A stretch of DNA of 64,000 nucleotides from Agriotes lineatus (GCA_940337035.1 CALNHX010002687.1:106928-170927), one strand, 5' to 3'; positions 41,325 to 51,619 are shown, counted from the first letter of the stretch. Notes: generated from the sequence alone by a model not told the origin. Numbers and translations: made by a program.

Positions 41325-41545
41325 TTACACAGTGTTGGGGTGCCGGGCGCACCGAGCCTCTGAGGGTATGTGCATTTTTTAATTCGGCGGAGGTACTTGG
41401 GATAGTGGACCCTGTCTAAGCTAGAGCACTACGCCCGCTTTCCAGCTGTTCACTCATCCAAGTACTGACCAAGCAGACTGGAGTTTAACTTTTACAAGTG
41501 CTATGAGATGTGCAATACCAGTGAGCCGCACTGCCGGCATAATTA
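41325..41545 (-). repeat. 5S rRNA-derived SINE-like sequence
   Basis: The complement reads GAAAAGTTAAACTCC-like then GGTCAGTACTTGGATGAGTG (about 41480-41460), closely matching the 5S internal control region (box C: GGTCAGTACTTGGATGGGTG). Upstream sequence has GCCGGCAGTGCGGCTCACTG. It is diverged from a functional 5S gene, with more than 100 bp of unrelated sequence after it, so a 5S-headed SINE is the best reading. The ends were not defined. Confidence 0.5.
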
Positions 41546-41959
41546 GATATATAATAATTTAATTTTGAAAAAATTCAGCATGATAAAAAGTTGCTAAAAT
41601 TACAACTGTTTGTGTATTTTTATGATAGTAACAATATGTAATATTAAAGATGCATTGGTTGTAGTGATGGCGATATCATGATTTTTCAATCGCATCTTGA
41701 ATCGTGGCTGGGATTTTTAATTTCGGTAATTTTAAAGCATAACTTGATCACGACTTCCATATTTCGTTCCTATACAAATAAGAATACCTAACCTGTGACC
41801 AGTATCAATTTGCGAAGGCGTGAACTAATTTATTACCAAAACGGTGCTCGAAGGCTCAGAACTCTAATGCATACATTGGAAAAATGTAGTAACATTCAGT
41901 CAGACAATGTAATCCTAAACCTGTTTTGGTTTTAATTAAGTGCGTTTTAAACAGGCTTC

Positions 41960-42290
41960 ACCAGGGAGATGTACATATACGCAGTACAACGTTGTTTTCA
42001 GCTGTAGCGGTTAATTTGATTTTTTTCTTTATGGAAATTGAAAATGTCACCGAAAGTAACAAGTAAAACCAGTGTATTATGGGGGTTTTTCGCACCGACT
42101 GATGATACATGTGCGCATTGCAATATGTGCAAGCAAAAACTGTCTTACAAAGATTCAATTATGAAACCGCGATTTAACTGTTCATCTAAACTATGCAAAA
42201 TTAATGAATACGAAAAAACTGCATGAAGAGATGCATGAATAAATTATTTGCAGCACGTTAAATGTTCAAATTTTTCTCCTTCACACTATT
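41960..42290 (+). pseudogene. hAT-type BED zinc-finger fragment, copy 1
   Basis: The frame 42038-42226 reads KMSPKVTSKTSVLWGFFAPT, then CAHCNMCKQKLSYKDS, a BED finger (W-x-F-F, C-x2-C) as in hAT transposase N-termini. The finger lacks its second half. 54520-54895 is a second copy with the same 5' and 3' limits, so this is a non-autonomous family. The catalytic region is absent. Confidence 0.65.
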
Positions 42291-42362
42291 GAATTTAGGG
42301 GTACGAAGTTCGATGTCAGAAGAGAGTTTATTAAATGAGATTTTTAAAAATACGAACACATA

Positions 42363-42700
42363 CAGGGTGTTCCGCTAAAAAAATCGAAATGATTAGATTT
42401 GCAAATGTTGAGCACACTCTGTATAGCATTAATACCCAGAGCCACTATTATACACTCGAAAAGTAATTCAAGAAAAACTTAATTTTTTGATAGCGTTTTC
42501 TTTAATTTAATTGTTTTCGGTTACATAGCCTCTTACAATTCAGCAGTTTTTTTATAAAAACGTTAATATTTCCAAAACAGTTAACTGTAGACCCATACAA
42601 TTTGACATTAAAATAATTAGAATTGTGACAGACAACTTTTAAGAGAGCATTCTACTAAAAAAGTTAAGTTTGGTTTGCCTCACTTTCTTGAGCCACCCTG
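42363..42700. mobile_element. mariner-type MITE, 338 bp
   Basis: Ends CAGGGTGTTCC and GAGCCACCCTG with TA on each side (42361-42362, 42701-42702). No coding capacity. Inverted similarity is short (about 10 bp). Confidence 0.65.
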
Positions 42701-43203
42701 TATAATACAAAATATTTTAGTAATGTCACCACTCCCGTACCTACAACTTTTATATAACTCTTATACTTTGAAAAATCTAAAATATTTTGTTTTCAATTAA
42801 TTTTATCAACAAGATTTCAGTATGGCGAAAAGTTCTTCTTTATTCCCCATTGTTAGTAGCATTTTTATGGAAGACATTGAACACAACATGTCTACACATA
42901 TACAAACAAACCAGTAGTTTGGTGCATGTACATACGTTGATATTTTTGCAATTTGGTCTAATGATATGGATGAGGTGAACAAATTTTCTGAACATATTAA
43001 CAGTAAACAAATCTCCATCAAATTCACATTAGAAACAGGAAAACAATCAGTTACGTTTTCGTGATCCACTAATCACACGCACAATAAATACTTTTTTGTA
43101 TACCGGTCGGGTAGTAGCTATCTACCAGCTTAGCAAGGAATCCGGTAGGTACGTCTTTATCTATTTAAGATCAAACAAACAAAACAGGCGTATGTCCAAT
43201 TAT

Positions 43204-43481
43204 ACCTGGTGTCTTAAAATGAATTACATCTAGGATGCTTTGAATTTCCCATAATGCAATCTAAAATTTTACTTGAAATTGGCAACACTGTAAGTCTATG
43301 TCAAATTCAAGGTTAGTAGGTTCGGTTTTGCATCACTTTTGACACAGACTGGCGCAAAACCTAACCTACTTACCTCGAATTTGACATAGACTTACAGCCT
43401 TGCCAATTTCAAGTAAAATTTTAGATTGCATTATGGGAAATTCAAAGCATACTAGATGTAATTCATTTTAAGACACCCGGT
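43204..43481. mobile_element. full-length palindromic MITE, 278 bp
   Basis: Near-perfect inverted arms of about 125 bp starting ACCTGGTGTCTTAAAATGAA, with a perfect 5-bp duplication ATTAT (43199-43203, 43482-43486). The centre holds the shared core GTCTATGTCAAATTCAAGGT. Confidence 0.9.
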
Positions 43482-43639
43482 ATTATTTGTGCTCAATAAT
43501 AATTTACAATATTCCACGCGTATACAGTGACCTCCAAAAGTCGGCATAATATGGAAAAAAAATTATTTTCGATTTTTTAAAAAAACTTTCTACGTCAATA
43601 AGTTGTGCTTGTCTAAAAACTTATTTAGCTCTTATCATA

Positions 43640-43830
43640 TATACCGAGTGATTTTTACTTATTTAGGAAATGGAGTTTTTCGAAATTGTCAAAATCCAAA
43701 AAGTGCTATTTTTCTGAAATTAAGATTTCAATGAGATTTTTTTAGCGTGTGTTATTTTAGCTAACTGAACAATCTCAAGGTCAGCAAACACCTAATTTTT
43801 TTAACTTTAGCTGAAAATAATTTTTTTTCA
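43640..43830 (+). repeat. dispersed repeat, inverted relative to 47975-48180
   Basis: Shares with the complement of 47975-48180: GAGTGATTTTTACTTA, GGAATTTTTCGAAATTGT-like, CAAAAAGTGCTATTTTTC, TGAACAATCTCAAGG. Confidence 0.75.
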
Positions 43831-43839
43831 AAATTTCAC

Positions 43840-44720
43840 ATACCAAGACTATTAAAATTTATATTTTTTTATGTGACGACTAAAAATTTATGATTGGAAA
43901 AAATTATATAAAACGTTAATTCTATCTTTAGATTCTTTTATTATTTACCGAAAAGTAGTATGTTTGCATAATTTTTGTTGTTTATGCAAGGCGCTTTTTA
44001 GTAGAAATATTTTTCAATTCTAATTAGTATCTATTTAATTGGCTTCTAGAAACTCTAATCTAGCCCTGTTAATGAATTAATGTTACAAAAATTGTAATAT
44101 ATCTATCTAAGCTCCACGTTGCGAGCCAAGTTATAATATATCGCCCTATTCGCGGTGTTCTTTGTATTAATACTCCACGTTGAAACTTCAAAATATATTA
44201 TACCTATACCATTTACCTGCTTTATCAAAATTGTAATATATAACAACTACACTTGTAGCACCAAATGAAATATACCCTCTGACTATTTACTGTAAAGAAA
44301 TACTATCACTTTCATAAGTTAGTTTATATACCTACCTTATTTCTTAATAAAATCAGTAACACTTGACGTATTTCAGAAATTAGTTTGACATTTAAAATTA
44401 TGTCATGTGTTTATTATTGTTTATGTCCTACCAGTACATTAATTGAAATTATTGACTTTATTTTAAGGTATCTTAGATACAAAATAACGCTCCAGGGCAA
44501 TTATTTTTTTTATAAGAACACTAGAGTTATTATGAAAAATTAACAGTATTTGTTTCCATGGATACAACTTTATTATGCACCACTGTCACAATGAAAATTA
44601 ATGACAGCTCAGCTAATGTCACAAATCTAACTTAGATCAGCTAACTAGATCAATCTTAAATACTATATCATAGTAATTATATGAATTGAATATGAATATG
44701 AATTAGGTAAGAAAATTGGT
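43840..44720. other. AT-rich, no gene seen
   Basis: No protein homology. Nothing structured apart from short AT tracts. Confidence 0.5.
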
Positions 44721-44726
44721 AGGACA

Positions 44727-44872
44727 TAAAACCTTGAAGGCACCACGGGCATTATGAGCTAAGAGCCCGCGATTGTTGTACACACCTCGGGCCAAACCCT
44801 CGGTTAGTACACTAACAATCTTGGGCTCTTATTTTACCCATAATGCCCTTGGTACCTTAATAACTATTATGT
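44727..44872. repeat. foldback repeat, about 146 bp
   Basis: Arms ACCTTGAAGGCACCACGGGC / GCCCTTGGTACCTTAATAAC, with AAGAGCCCGCGATTGTT against AACAATCTTGGGCTCTT near the centre. Confidence 0.85.
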
Positions 44873-44974
44873 CTCGACTAGTCAGTTTTTGCAAACTATC
44901 AGCTGACGCGACGCAGCATAGGGATTTCAATGGTAAATTTTTAATGTTTCATTATTGGCTCCCCTATTTTTGTT

Positions 44975-45075
44975 ATTAAAGTATAATAGCAGATTATGCA
45001 ATAAGGGAGAGAAATGCGTTATTTTGCTGAAGCAAAATAGCATTCTCTCCGAATTGCATATACTATTTTTTTCAC
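44975..45075. repeat. foldback repeat, about 100 bp
   Basis: AGTATAATAGCAGATTATGC and the complement of GCATATACTATTTTT enclose GGGAGAGAAATGCGTTATTT / AATAGCATTCTCTCC. Confidence 0.7.
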
Positions 45076-45179
45076 GTTACAGGAAGATTAAAAACGAAAA
45101 ACCCGTTTTTTAAACGTCATTTATTGACATTTTAGTTACAATTATTTTAAAATTAGTCACCTATGGTAAATTTTAAAGT

Positions 45180-45335
45180 TGGTGGCACCGTCATTATGAC
45201 AAGAGCTCACAAATATGTCAAACTCGAGGTTAGCAGGTTAGTTTTTGCGTCAGTTTGTGTCAAAACTGACGCAAAACCTAACCTGATAACCTCTAATTTG
45301 GCATAATTGTTGTGTCAGTCATAATGAAAACTCCC
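45180..45335. repeat. foldback repeat with the shared core
   Basis: GTCATTATGACAAGAGC / GTCAGTCATAATGAAAA flanks and the core TCAAACTCGAGGTTAGCAGG / CCTAACCTGATAACCTC. Confidence 0.7.
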
Positions 45336-45560
45336 TAAGGAAATTTCTGTCTTATTTAGTGTCTAGCATGTAAAAGATCCCTTGCTAAGGTTGGAACTCC
45401 TTAGTCTCGGCAAAATCCTAAGTAGGACAAAGGTACCTGGTACTCTGCATGCCTAGACCTTGTTCATGGGGTTGGCAAAAAGGGCCTATAAAGGCCTACT
45501 TGCTAGACTCGCTAGAGTCTCCCCAAAAATAACACTAACTAACTAACTAGTCTCTAGGGA
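45336..45560 (+). repeat. possible LINE/SINE 3' fragment with ACTA tail
   Basis: Ends in AACACTAACTAACTAACTAG (45531-45550). The upstream 200 bp is GC-richer and non-coding. Family not recognised. Confidence 0.35.
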
Positions 45561-45744
45561 GCAAATGTTCTACTTCTGTCGCAATTTTGATGCTATAGAA
45601 ACGGACTTCTATTCCCGGTCGTAGAAAAATAAGTTTTTTCTATAGCACATGTTAAAGTGTGCTTTTATCAACTCAAAACAAAAGGTCAAGTTTTACTTTA
45701 ACAGCAAGGGTAGATAAAGTAGCACTTTAACATCAAGGATAGAT

Positions 45745-45905
45745 AATAGTAGATTATATTATAAGTGAGAGAAATGCATCATTATTTGCGAGTGAGAATT
45801 TTGAATCGCGAGTGCCCCAGCACGAGCGATACAATTTCTCACGAGCTTATAATGGCATTTCGCTCACGTGTGATATACGACGTTTTATCTTACAGTAGCA
45901 ATTCG
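45745..45905. repeat. foldback repeat in the MITE insertion
   Basis: GTGAGAGAAATGCATCATTA and the complement of AATGGCATTTCGCTCAC enclose a CpG-containing centre GCGAGTGCCCCAGCACGAGC. Confidence 0.65.
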
Positions 45906-46004
45906 TATGCCTAAATAGTTTGCGCAGTCAGAATATGTCGCGAAATAAATTTATAATTAGTCGCCTATGATTTGTGACATACGTTTGACAGTACTGAAGT
46001 GTAT

Positions 46005-46140
46005 TGGCAGTACTGAAGTTTATTGTCAGTCTATGTGAAATTCGAGGTTCGTAGGTTAGATTTTGTTTGTTATTTGACACAAACTGAAGCAAAACTTAAC
46101 CTGAAAATTACGAATTTGACATAGCTTGACAGTGCTACCA
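46005..46140. repeat. diverged shared-core palindrome
   Basis: GTCAGTCTATGTGAAATTCG / CGAATTTGACATAGCTTGAC with the CGAGGTTCGTAGGTTAG core. Confidence 0.7.
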
Positions 46141-46246
46141 ACAATGCAGTAGTATAAATAATGAAAACTCACATGTGAATAAAACTTCATTTTAGTCACT
46201 GAAAACAGTTGTATAATGTATGGTAATAGCTGCTACTGTAAGATAA

Positions 46247-46374
46247 TAGTATATTATTATATGAGCGATTATGACAGCCATTATTCACGAAGATGACATT
46301 TGCGCCACAAGCCGAAGGCGCGTGGAGCAAGTCATCTGAGTGAATAATGGCCATAATCGCGAATATAATACGAT
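46247..46374. repeat. foldback repeat, about 128 bp
   Basis: Arms TATTATATGAGCGATTATGA and complement, with GCCATTATTCACGAAGATGAC against GTCATCTGAGTGAATAATGG; centre AAGCCGAAGGCGCGTGGAGC. Confidence 0.85.
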
Positions 46375-46471
46375 ATTTTATCTACTCCTATGCAATAGGA
46401 GCCTTGTGTTCATATTTCAGAATTATGACATTTGTGACAGCTGTTAACTTCAAAAGTCATTTAATAATAAG

Positions 46472-46600
46472 AATGAATTTTGTGATTGGCTACAACCTAT
46501 TGAATAATGAAAATAGAATTTTCTGATTGGTTGCAATTTGCAAACTATTGAATAATGAAGATGGAATTTTATGATTGGCTGCAAACCGTGAATTATGAAT
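46472..46600. repeat. degenerate tandem repeat, about 50 bp x 3
   Basis: Units built on GAATTTTNTGATTGGCTGCAA and TATTGAATAATGAA. Confidence 0.6.
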
Positions 46601-46790
46601 CATAATTCATGGCCATTATGCAGTAGGAGTAGATAAAGTAATTTAATTTTCTAACTTTTGTTTGAATTAAATATGACAGCTCCGTATTATCGTAGCAACC
46701 CAATCTAGCTACTGACATTTTGAAATGTGATTGACTGTCCTTATTTTCTTTTTAAATTGTTAAAGTTCTTGCTATAGAAAAAAATGTTGT

Positions 46791-46911
46791 ATTATACACG
46801 ACGATAAAGTTATTTCTATCCACTCTTGAATCATTAACGTCTCGACTTCGTCTCGACGTTAAACGATTCACTTGTGGATAAAATTTAACTTTATCGTCTT
46901 GTATAATAAAT
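46791..46911. repeat. foldback repeat, about 121 bp
   Basis: TTATACACGACGATAAAGTT and complement at the ends; centre AACGTCTCGACTTCGTCTCG. Confidence 0.85.
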
Positions 46912-46923
46912 TACTATTTTTGT

Positions 46924-47157
46924 AGAGAACAAAATACTGGCACAGACCTTACAAACAACCATGCAGAAGCTGGACATCGGAGGCTCCAGGTGAAACTGGG
47001 AATGCAACACCTTACGCTGTGGATGTTCATCGATAACCTGCGAAAGGTACAGTCTGCAAGAGAAACTTTTTACGAGCAGCTCGTCACAGGAAAGTATCGG
47101 GAATTGGATGCCAGGATTTTGAGGTTAGTTCAAACTTATAACAGGAATGAGGCATAA
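46924..47157 (+). pseudogene. MULE transposase C-terminal fragment
   Basis: A 77-codon in-frame segment ending at a stop: TDLTNNHAEAGHRRLQVKLG, MQHLTLWMFIDNLRKVQSAR and ETFYEQLVTGKYRELDARI. It is nearly identical in protein to the C-terminus of the MULE at 51630-51850 (minus strand), including the N-N-H-x-E-x-G-H site of the third catalytic acid. It is a separate, 5'-truncated relic. Confidence 0.75.
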
Positions 47158-47387
47158 CTTTTTTACGTGGTATTGCTCACAATTGTGAATTACATTAATA
47201 TGTATTATTATGTATATAAATGCTGTGTAATTAAGTTTATTTATAAATTTAAATGTATAAGTATTACTTATCTGTATTATACACTTTACATATAGTTTTG
47301 AATAAAATTATTATATTTGATCTTTTGTTTAATTTATTAGTAAAACCTTATAATTTTGCAACATATACTGCCACATCATAGTAATTA

Positions 47388-47525
47388 ACGTATTTAGAGG
47401 GGTAACCGAGTCTTAACATTCGAGCATATTTTTACCACTCGAGCGAGCGTAGCGATGCAAGAGTGGTAATTTATGTGAGAAATGTTAAAACGACTACCCC
47501 TCGAAATGCGTTCATTACTTTATTG
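47388..47525. repeat. foldback repeat, about 138 bp
   Basis: TATTTAGAGGGGTAACCGAG and complement ends, with ACCACTCGAGCGAGCGTAGC / CAAGAGTGGT centre. Confidence 0.8.
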
Positions 47526-47815
47526 TTCATTGAGGCAATAATTTTGAATCTATAATAATTACTAAAATCTGCTAAATCGAAAACGGACTATCATGAATAT
47601 GTGTGATGTTGCTATAGTTCCTGTTGTAAACAAAATAAAAATCTTAAAATGGAAACGCAAAACGAGTTCCTTGTTATCCCAGATGAAATTAAAAAGATTG
47701 CTGCCTCCGCCACGGAGGAAATTGTCCCTTCGAGTGGATGTATGTTAAATGTATCTTAACATTCGAGGACGCGATCATGTTAAACACTGTTTAACATTTC
47801 AATGAACAATAAAAA
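47514..47815 (+). mobile_element. small element with TTTATTGTTCATTGA ends
   Basis: TTTATTGTTCATTGA (about 47519) and its complement TCAATGAACAATAAA (about 47800) bracket about 300 bp that contains a short coding start at 47649. It overlaps the preceding foldback, so its left limit is uncertain. Confidence 0.45.
47649..47759 (+). pseudogene. Crypton-like recombinase N-terminus (fragment)
   Basis: A 36-codon frame, METQNEFLVIPDEIKKIAAS followed by ATEEIVPSS. The I-P-x-E-I-x-K-x-A-x-x-A-T-x-x-x-x-P-S pattern resembles the N-terminus of DUF3504/Crypton-type tyrosine recombinase proteins. It ends at a stop immediately afterwards; no catalytic region is present. Confidence 0.4.
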
Positions 47816-47974
47816 AGCTTACATTACACTTCAATAAGCCTTTAAAATATCAATTAGGAATAGATAACCATTATTAGACATGATGTGCAGTAGTAAAATA
47901 AATAAGGCCAAACAAAAGTTGTCACGTGACTTTCGTTCACTAAAATTCTACATTCTTTTAAAATAATTAGGAAA

Positions 47975-48180
47975 AATGCATTTACTAGCCAAGATAGAGA
48001 CAAATTTTACGAAAAAAGTTGTTTTCTGGCCTTGAGATTGTTCAGTCAGTTAAAACTAACACACAATAAAAAATCTCTTTGAAATCTTGCTTAATTTCCG
48101 AAAAATAGCACTTTTTGAATTTACACAATTTCGAAAAATTCCATTTTCTAACTAAGTAAAAATCACTCAATATATTACGC
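47975..48180 (-). repeat. dispersed repeat, inverted partner of 43640-43830
   Basis: See 43640-43830. Directly followed by a shared-core fragment at 48185-48265. Confidence 0.75.
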
Positions 48181-48184
48181 TGCC

Positions 48185-48265
48185 TGTCAGTCTATGTCAA
48201 ATTCGAGATTTGCAGTTAAGTTTTGCGTCAGTGTGTGTCAAATGGCAAACAAAACCTAACCTATA
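48185..48265. repeat. partial copy of the shared palindromic core
   Basis: GTCAGTCTATGTCAAATTCG and GCGTCAGTGTGTGTCAAATG, then AAACCTAACC. The outer arms are missing. Confidence 0.65.
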
Positions 48266-48269
48266 TTGC

Positions 48270-49970
48270 ATTCGCGATCTTTCTGGATGAGGGTTGGCCA
48301 TGACAGTTTCCCCAATTTAGCTGTGTAAAATTACTTTCTTGTCTTTAAACGAAGTTTACATTTTAGGTTATGGGTACCAAATGATTTTAGGTTAGAAAAC
48401 ATGACAAAACACCTTAAAATGCAAAGTTGCCATATTTAAACAGAATAGAAAATAATTGTGTAATTAGATACATTTTTAATTAAGTACGTGGAAGGTCTTA
48501 AAATACTTCAGATTTTAAATATTTCTCCACATGTACTATCAAAGATGAATCCTTTGATGTTTTAATGGTAATAATTAATAATTATTCTCTGCCGAACGAA
48601 TCCAAGTCTTTATTACATTCCTTGTGTGAGACTCCACAAGGCGTTCTGGCATTCCATCCTCAACCAAGGGAACCAAGTCTTTACTACCTTTCATGTGTGA
48701 GATTGCACAAGACCGTTAGTCTACATCTTTTTACATTCCTGCACCCCTAAGACTTATTCTGTTCACTCACTACAAGCTCCACCCTGAACAGAAAGTGAGG
48801 ATAAAGGTATAGTATTCCAACCAAGAATTGGAAAGCTATTAAAAATCAGGCCAGCATTGGGAACAGTAGTTATCCATTTCGTAATTTAATTCATAAAATG
48901 ATTGTTTGATTGTCATTCAGTGACACTTCGATAACAACCTTCAAATTTGGCATATGCATTAGGAATTTTGGAAGACGCACACGTTTTTCAACATTTTCTA
49001 TGCTAGTACCTACAGGTTACAGATTCTAGATTGAAGCGTGGTGATAATTGGAACTAATGTTGGAATCTAGTAATTTCCAAGTTTTGTATTGGTAACACTT
49101 TTGACATATATCTTATTGACATTAAATTGTTAACCTCATTTAAGCTGAGTGATGCAATAAGTCAGAGGCGTACTCAACATTGTGGCATAGCGCATTTCAT
49201 AACAGAATTAACAACACACACAAAAATAACAACAATAACAATAGCAATAACAGAATTAACAAAATCAACAACAGCAATTTTCACACTTTAAAACACAAAG
49301 AATCTGTCATATGACGTTAGTCACTGTGCAAACGCCCTCTACCCACCGCTACTGATTACTTGTCATTTAAAATATAACCAAACTTTGTATGTTTGACAAC
49401 TTTTCACATATTGCCAATTCATCAAATATGATCACAGCGCCTTTCATGACCTACCTTGAGAGTCAATCTAGTTTCTGTAACCTGTATACGGGTTTAAAAC
49501 TGAGGTTAAACAACTAGTACTTACTTAAATCATGCAAAACGTTACAATCCCTAACAAAACAGTTAACTGCATGTACAATTTACAGATGAACTATCATTAC
49601 TTGAAAGCTGCTTGACATTAGAAAATTATTTATTGATTCTGTCAAACCAACTTATGCATGACTTACACTTTCCATGGTGTACTTAAATAGCTTTCCAATA
49701 TTTAGTTGAAATAGTATAATTTATACTATAATATTTTGCGCTACCAACCTATGTTTACTTGTTTTCGGGTCCGTTATCTGTGACTATAAGGTCAACTGTG
49801 CGTATCTCTAACAACAAAATAACAAACCCGTTATGACTATAACGGTCCATGGGCTGTTATAAAACATTGTTTTGTATTTAGTTACTATAGAAACAACGAT
49901 CACCCACTTTATTTAGGCAAACAATATTTATAACATTCAACGGTATTTTTATTTTTATTAGTTGATAACG
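48270..49970. other. AT-rich, no gene; short internal duplication
   Basis: No gene supported. At 48603-48720 a block with AAGTCTTTATTACATTCC and CTCCACAAGGCGTTC is repeated once in diverged form (AAGTCTTTACTACCTTTC). Confidence 0.5.
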
Positions 49971-49978
49971 CAAAACAT

Positions 49979-50112
49979 GTTATACAAGGCTCGATCGTTA
50001 AGTGCCTTACTGGAACAGTCCTCAAACATAGCAAAACTCGGCCATTCGGGCCTCGTTCTTCAACTTTTTTTCGGCCTGTTTTAAGGCACTTGCCGATCTT
50101 GTAACGTAATAT
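49979..50112. repeat. foldback repeat, about 134 bp
   Basis: TTATACAAGGCTCGATCGTT / GCCGATCTTGTAACG and TAAGTGCCTTACTGGAACAG / CTGTTTTAAGGCACTTG, with centre ACTCGGCCATTCGGGCCTCG. Confidence 0.8.
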
Positions 50113-50339
50113 ATTTAATGTAGTGCTAGTTGTGTCAATTAATAAACATTAAATAAGGAATGGACTGCAAATTTACTACCTAATTATACATAACCACTTA
50201 AGAATATGTATATTTACAGAAGATACAAAGCTACATTTTTAAACATTCATTGAAAATTTTTTATTTTAAATCTATTATGTATGGAAAACCTATTTGGTTT
50301 GTAACATTTGAAACGCTCTATTAGCACTTGGTACTGTGT

Positions 50340-51060
50340 GAAGGCACCTTTAATGCCGATATCGGTTTGCGCTCGTCAAATTTCGTTAGGTTGGCGATGA
50401 CTTCTTTTGGTGATGCTCGGCCCTTCTGTCCTTTTCTGCAGCAAAGCAAGCAACTTGCACGGTTTTTCGCGTTCTATAATCCGATGGGGGAGTTAGTTTG
50501 CATTTGATTCTTTGTGTGTCCTACGCCGTTTGGCGGGGTTTTGGCATAGAAGCGAAATTTGGACGTTTAGGTTGGCGTCAACTGGCGTAGTAAGTTGCAT
50601 GCAAGCTTCTGTAGCTATTTTAGTGCACATGGCTCATATTCTTGGGGTGAGTTATTTTGAAGCGATTTTATAGCCGTATCTACCAGCTGCTCCCGTTAGC
50701 TAACCAACTGCACTTGTCATCCGTCATTTTAGGGACATGTAGTTCAGTTTCAGTTGCCCTTATCAAGCTTTGAGCGTTTGTAACAGCTCGCGTTGGGTCC
50801 TGTTGAGCCCCCCTCGCTGATTGGAGGCACTATGCTGTTTTTGATTTGCCGGATGAAGGACCTCTTCGCCTGAAATAACCTTGGCCCACATACATGCAGG
50901 CGTCGCTATCTGCAGGAGAGTTATGTACCCAACGATCAAGGCCACCGAAGGAGTGAAAAGTGAGGTTGACTGAATCAAATCTAAGACAATTTGAGTGTTT
51001 TATTATAATAGTTCAACAAGTTTTGTATATAGTTAGTATATGATGTTACCATAGATTAGT
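50340..51060. other. GC-richer block, LTR-like, unassigned
   Basis: Composition and lack of coding resemble the LTR-like blocks at 16.2, 31 and 55 kb, but I find no matching ends or target duplication. Confidence 0.25.
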
Positions 51061-51080
51061 TTTAGTAGGAATTTTGCGAA

Positions 51081-51190
51081 GCCGGACATCTCGGCGGTGC
51101 CACTTTGGTACCGCCGTTTCGGCGCTCGGCGCCGGTCAACTTGGCGCCAGCCGATTCGGCACACGGCCATCTCGGCACAAAAAAGTCGCC
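51081..51190. repeat. chain of GGCGCC-type palindromic motifs
   Basis: CATCTCGGC, GGTGCCACTTTGGTACCGCC, GGCGCTCGGCGCC, AACTTGGCGCCAGCCG, ATTCGGCACACGGC and CATCTCGGCAC follow each other. The motif CATCTCGGC occurs at both ends. Possibly the terminal region of an unknown element. Confidence 0.6.
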
Positions 51191-51439
51191 ATCAAATGGG
51201 AAATATTTTAATTTTTGCTTTTCAAAAAAGATTTGTGCTTACCTGAAAACCTATTTAAACCGTATTAGATATTGTAATGGATTGCATATAATAAGATTAA
51301 GTTAATTTATTAATGCAAGACAGGGGTTTGATATTATATTATAAAAATCGGGAGTGTGCTCCCCTAGGTATTCTCGCATTCGCCTTGTTTTCTAGCAAAT
51401 TTGAAAAGTTTATTGCAATGTATATACATACAGCGATAA

Positions 51440-51605
51440 AATTACATTTTCAGGTAACACACACGCACATACACACACACAGACATAATTCGAAAAATGG
51501 ATTTTTCGGACTCTAGGAGGTCTAAAACGTCAAGATTCGTCAAAATCTCGAAGTCGATTTTTTTGACGATTACAATACTTTCTCTATGCGAGAAAGTAAA
51601 AAGTT
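51440..51605 (+). repeat. dispersed repeat end with CA-rich microsatellite
   Basis: A CACACACGCACATACACACA tract, then TTTTTCGGACTCTAGGAGGT, CAAGATTCGTCAAAATCTCG and CTTTCTCTATGCGAGAAAGT. From memory this type of end is widespread in insect genomes; the family is not named here. Confidence 0.4.
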
Positions 51606-51619
51606 ATGCAATCATTCCT

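Larger units (their letters stand above)
45635..46785. mobile_element. MITE, second copy, interrupted
   Basis: Starts TTTTTTCTATAGCACATG and ends TTCTTGCTATAGAAAAAA, matching 14375-14635. It is split after CACTTTAACATCAAGGATAG by about 890 bp (about 45745-46630). TAGATAA occurs on both sides of the insertion. Confidence 0.85.

Noticed and set aside
41325..41545. Functional 5S rRNA gene
   Set aside because: Only the internal control region is similar; the rest is diverged and no T-run terminator is placed correctly.
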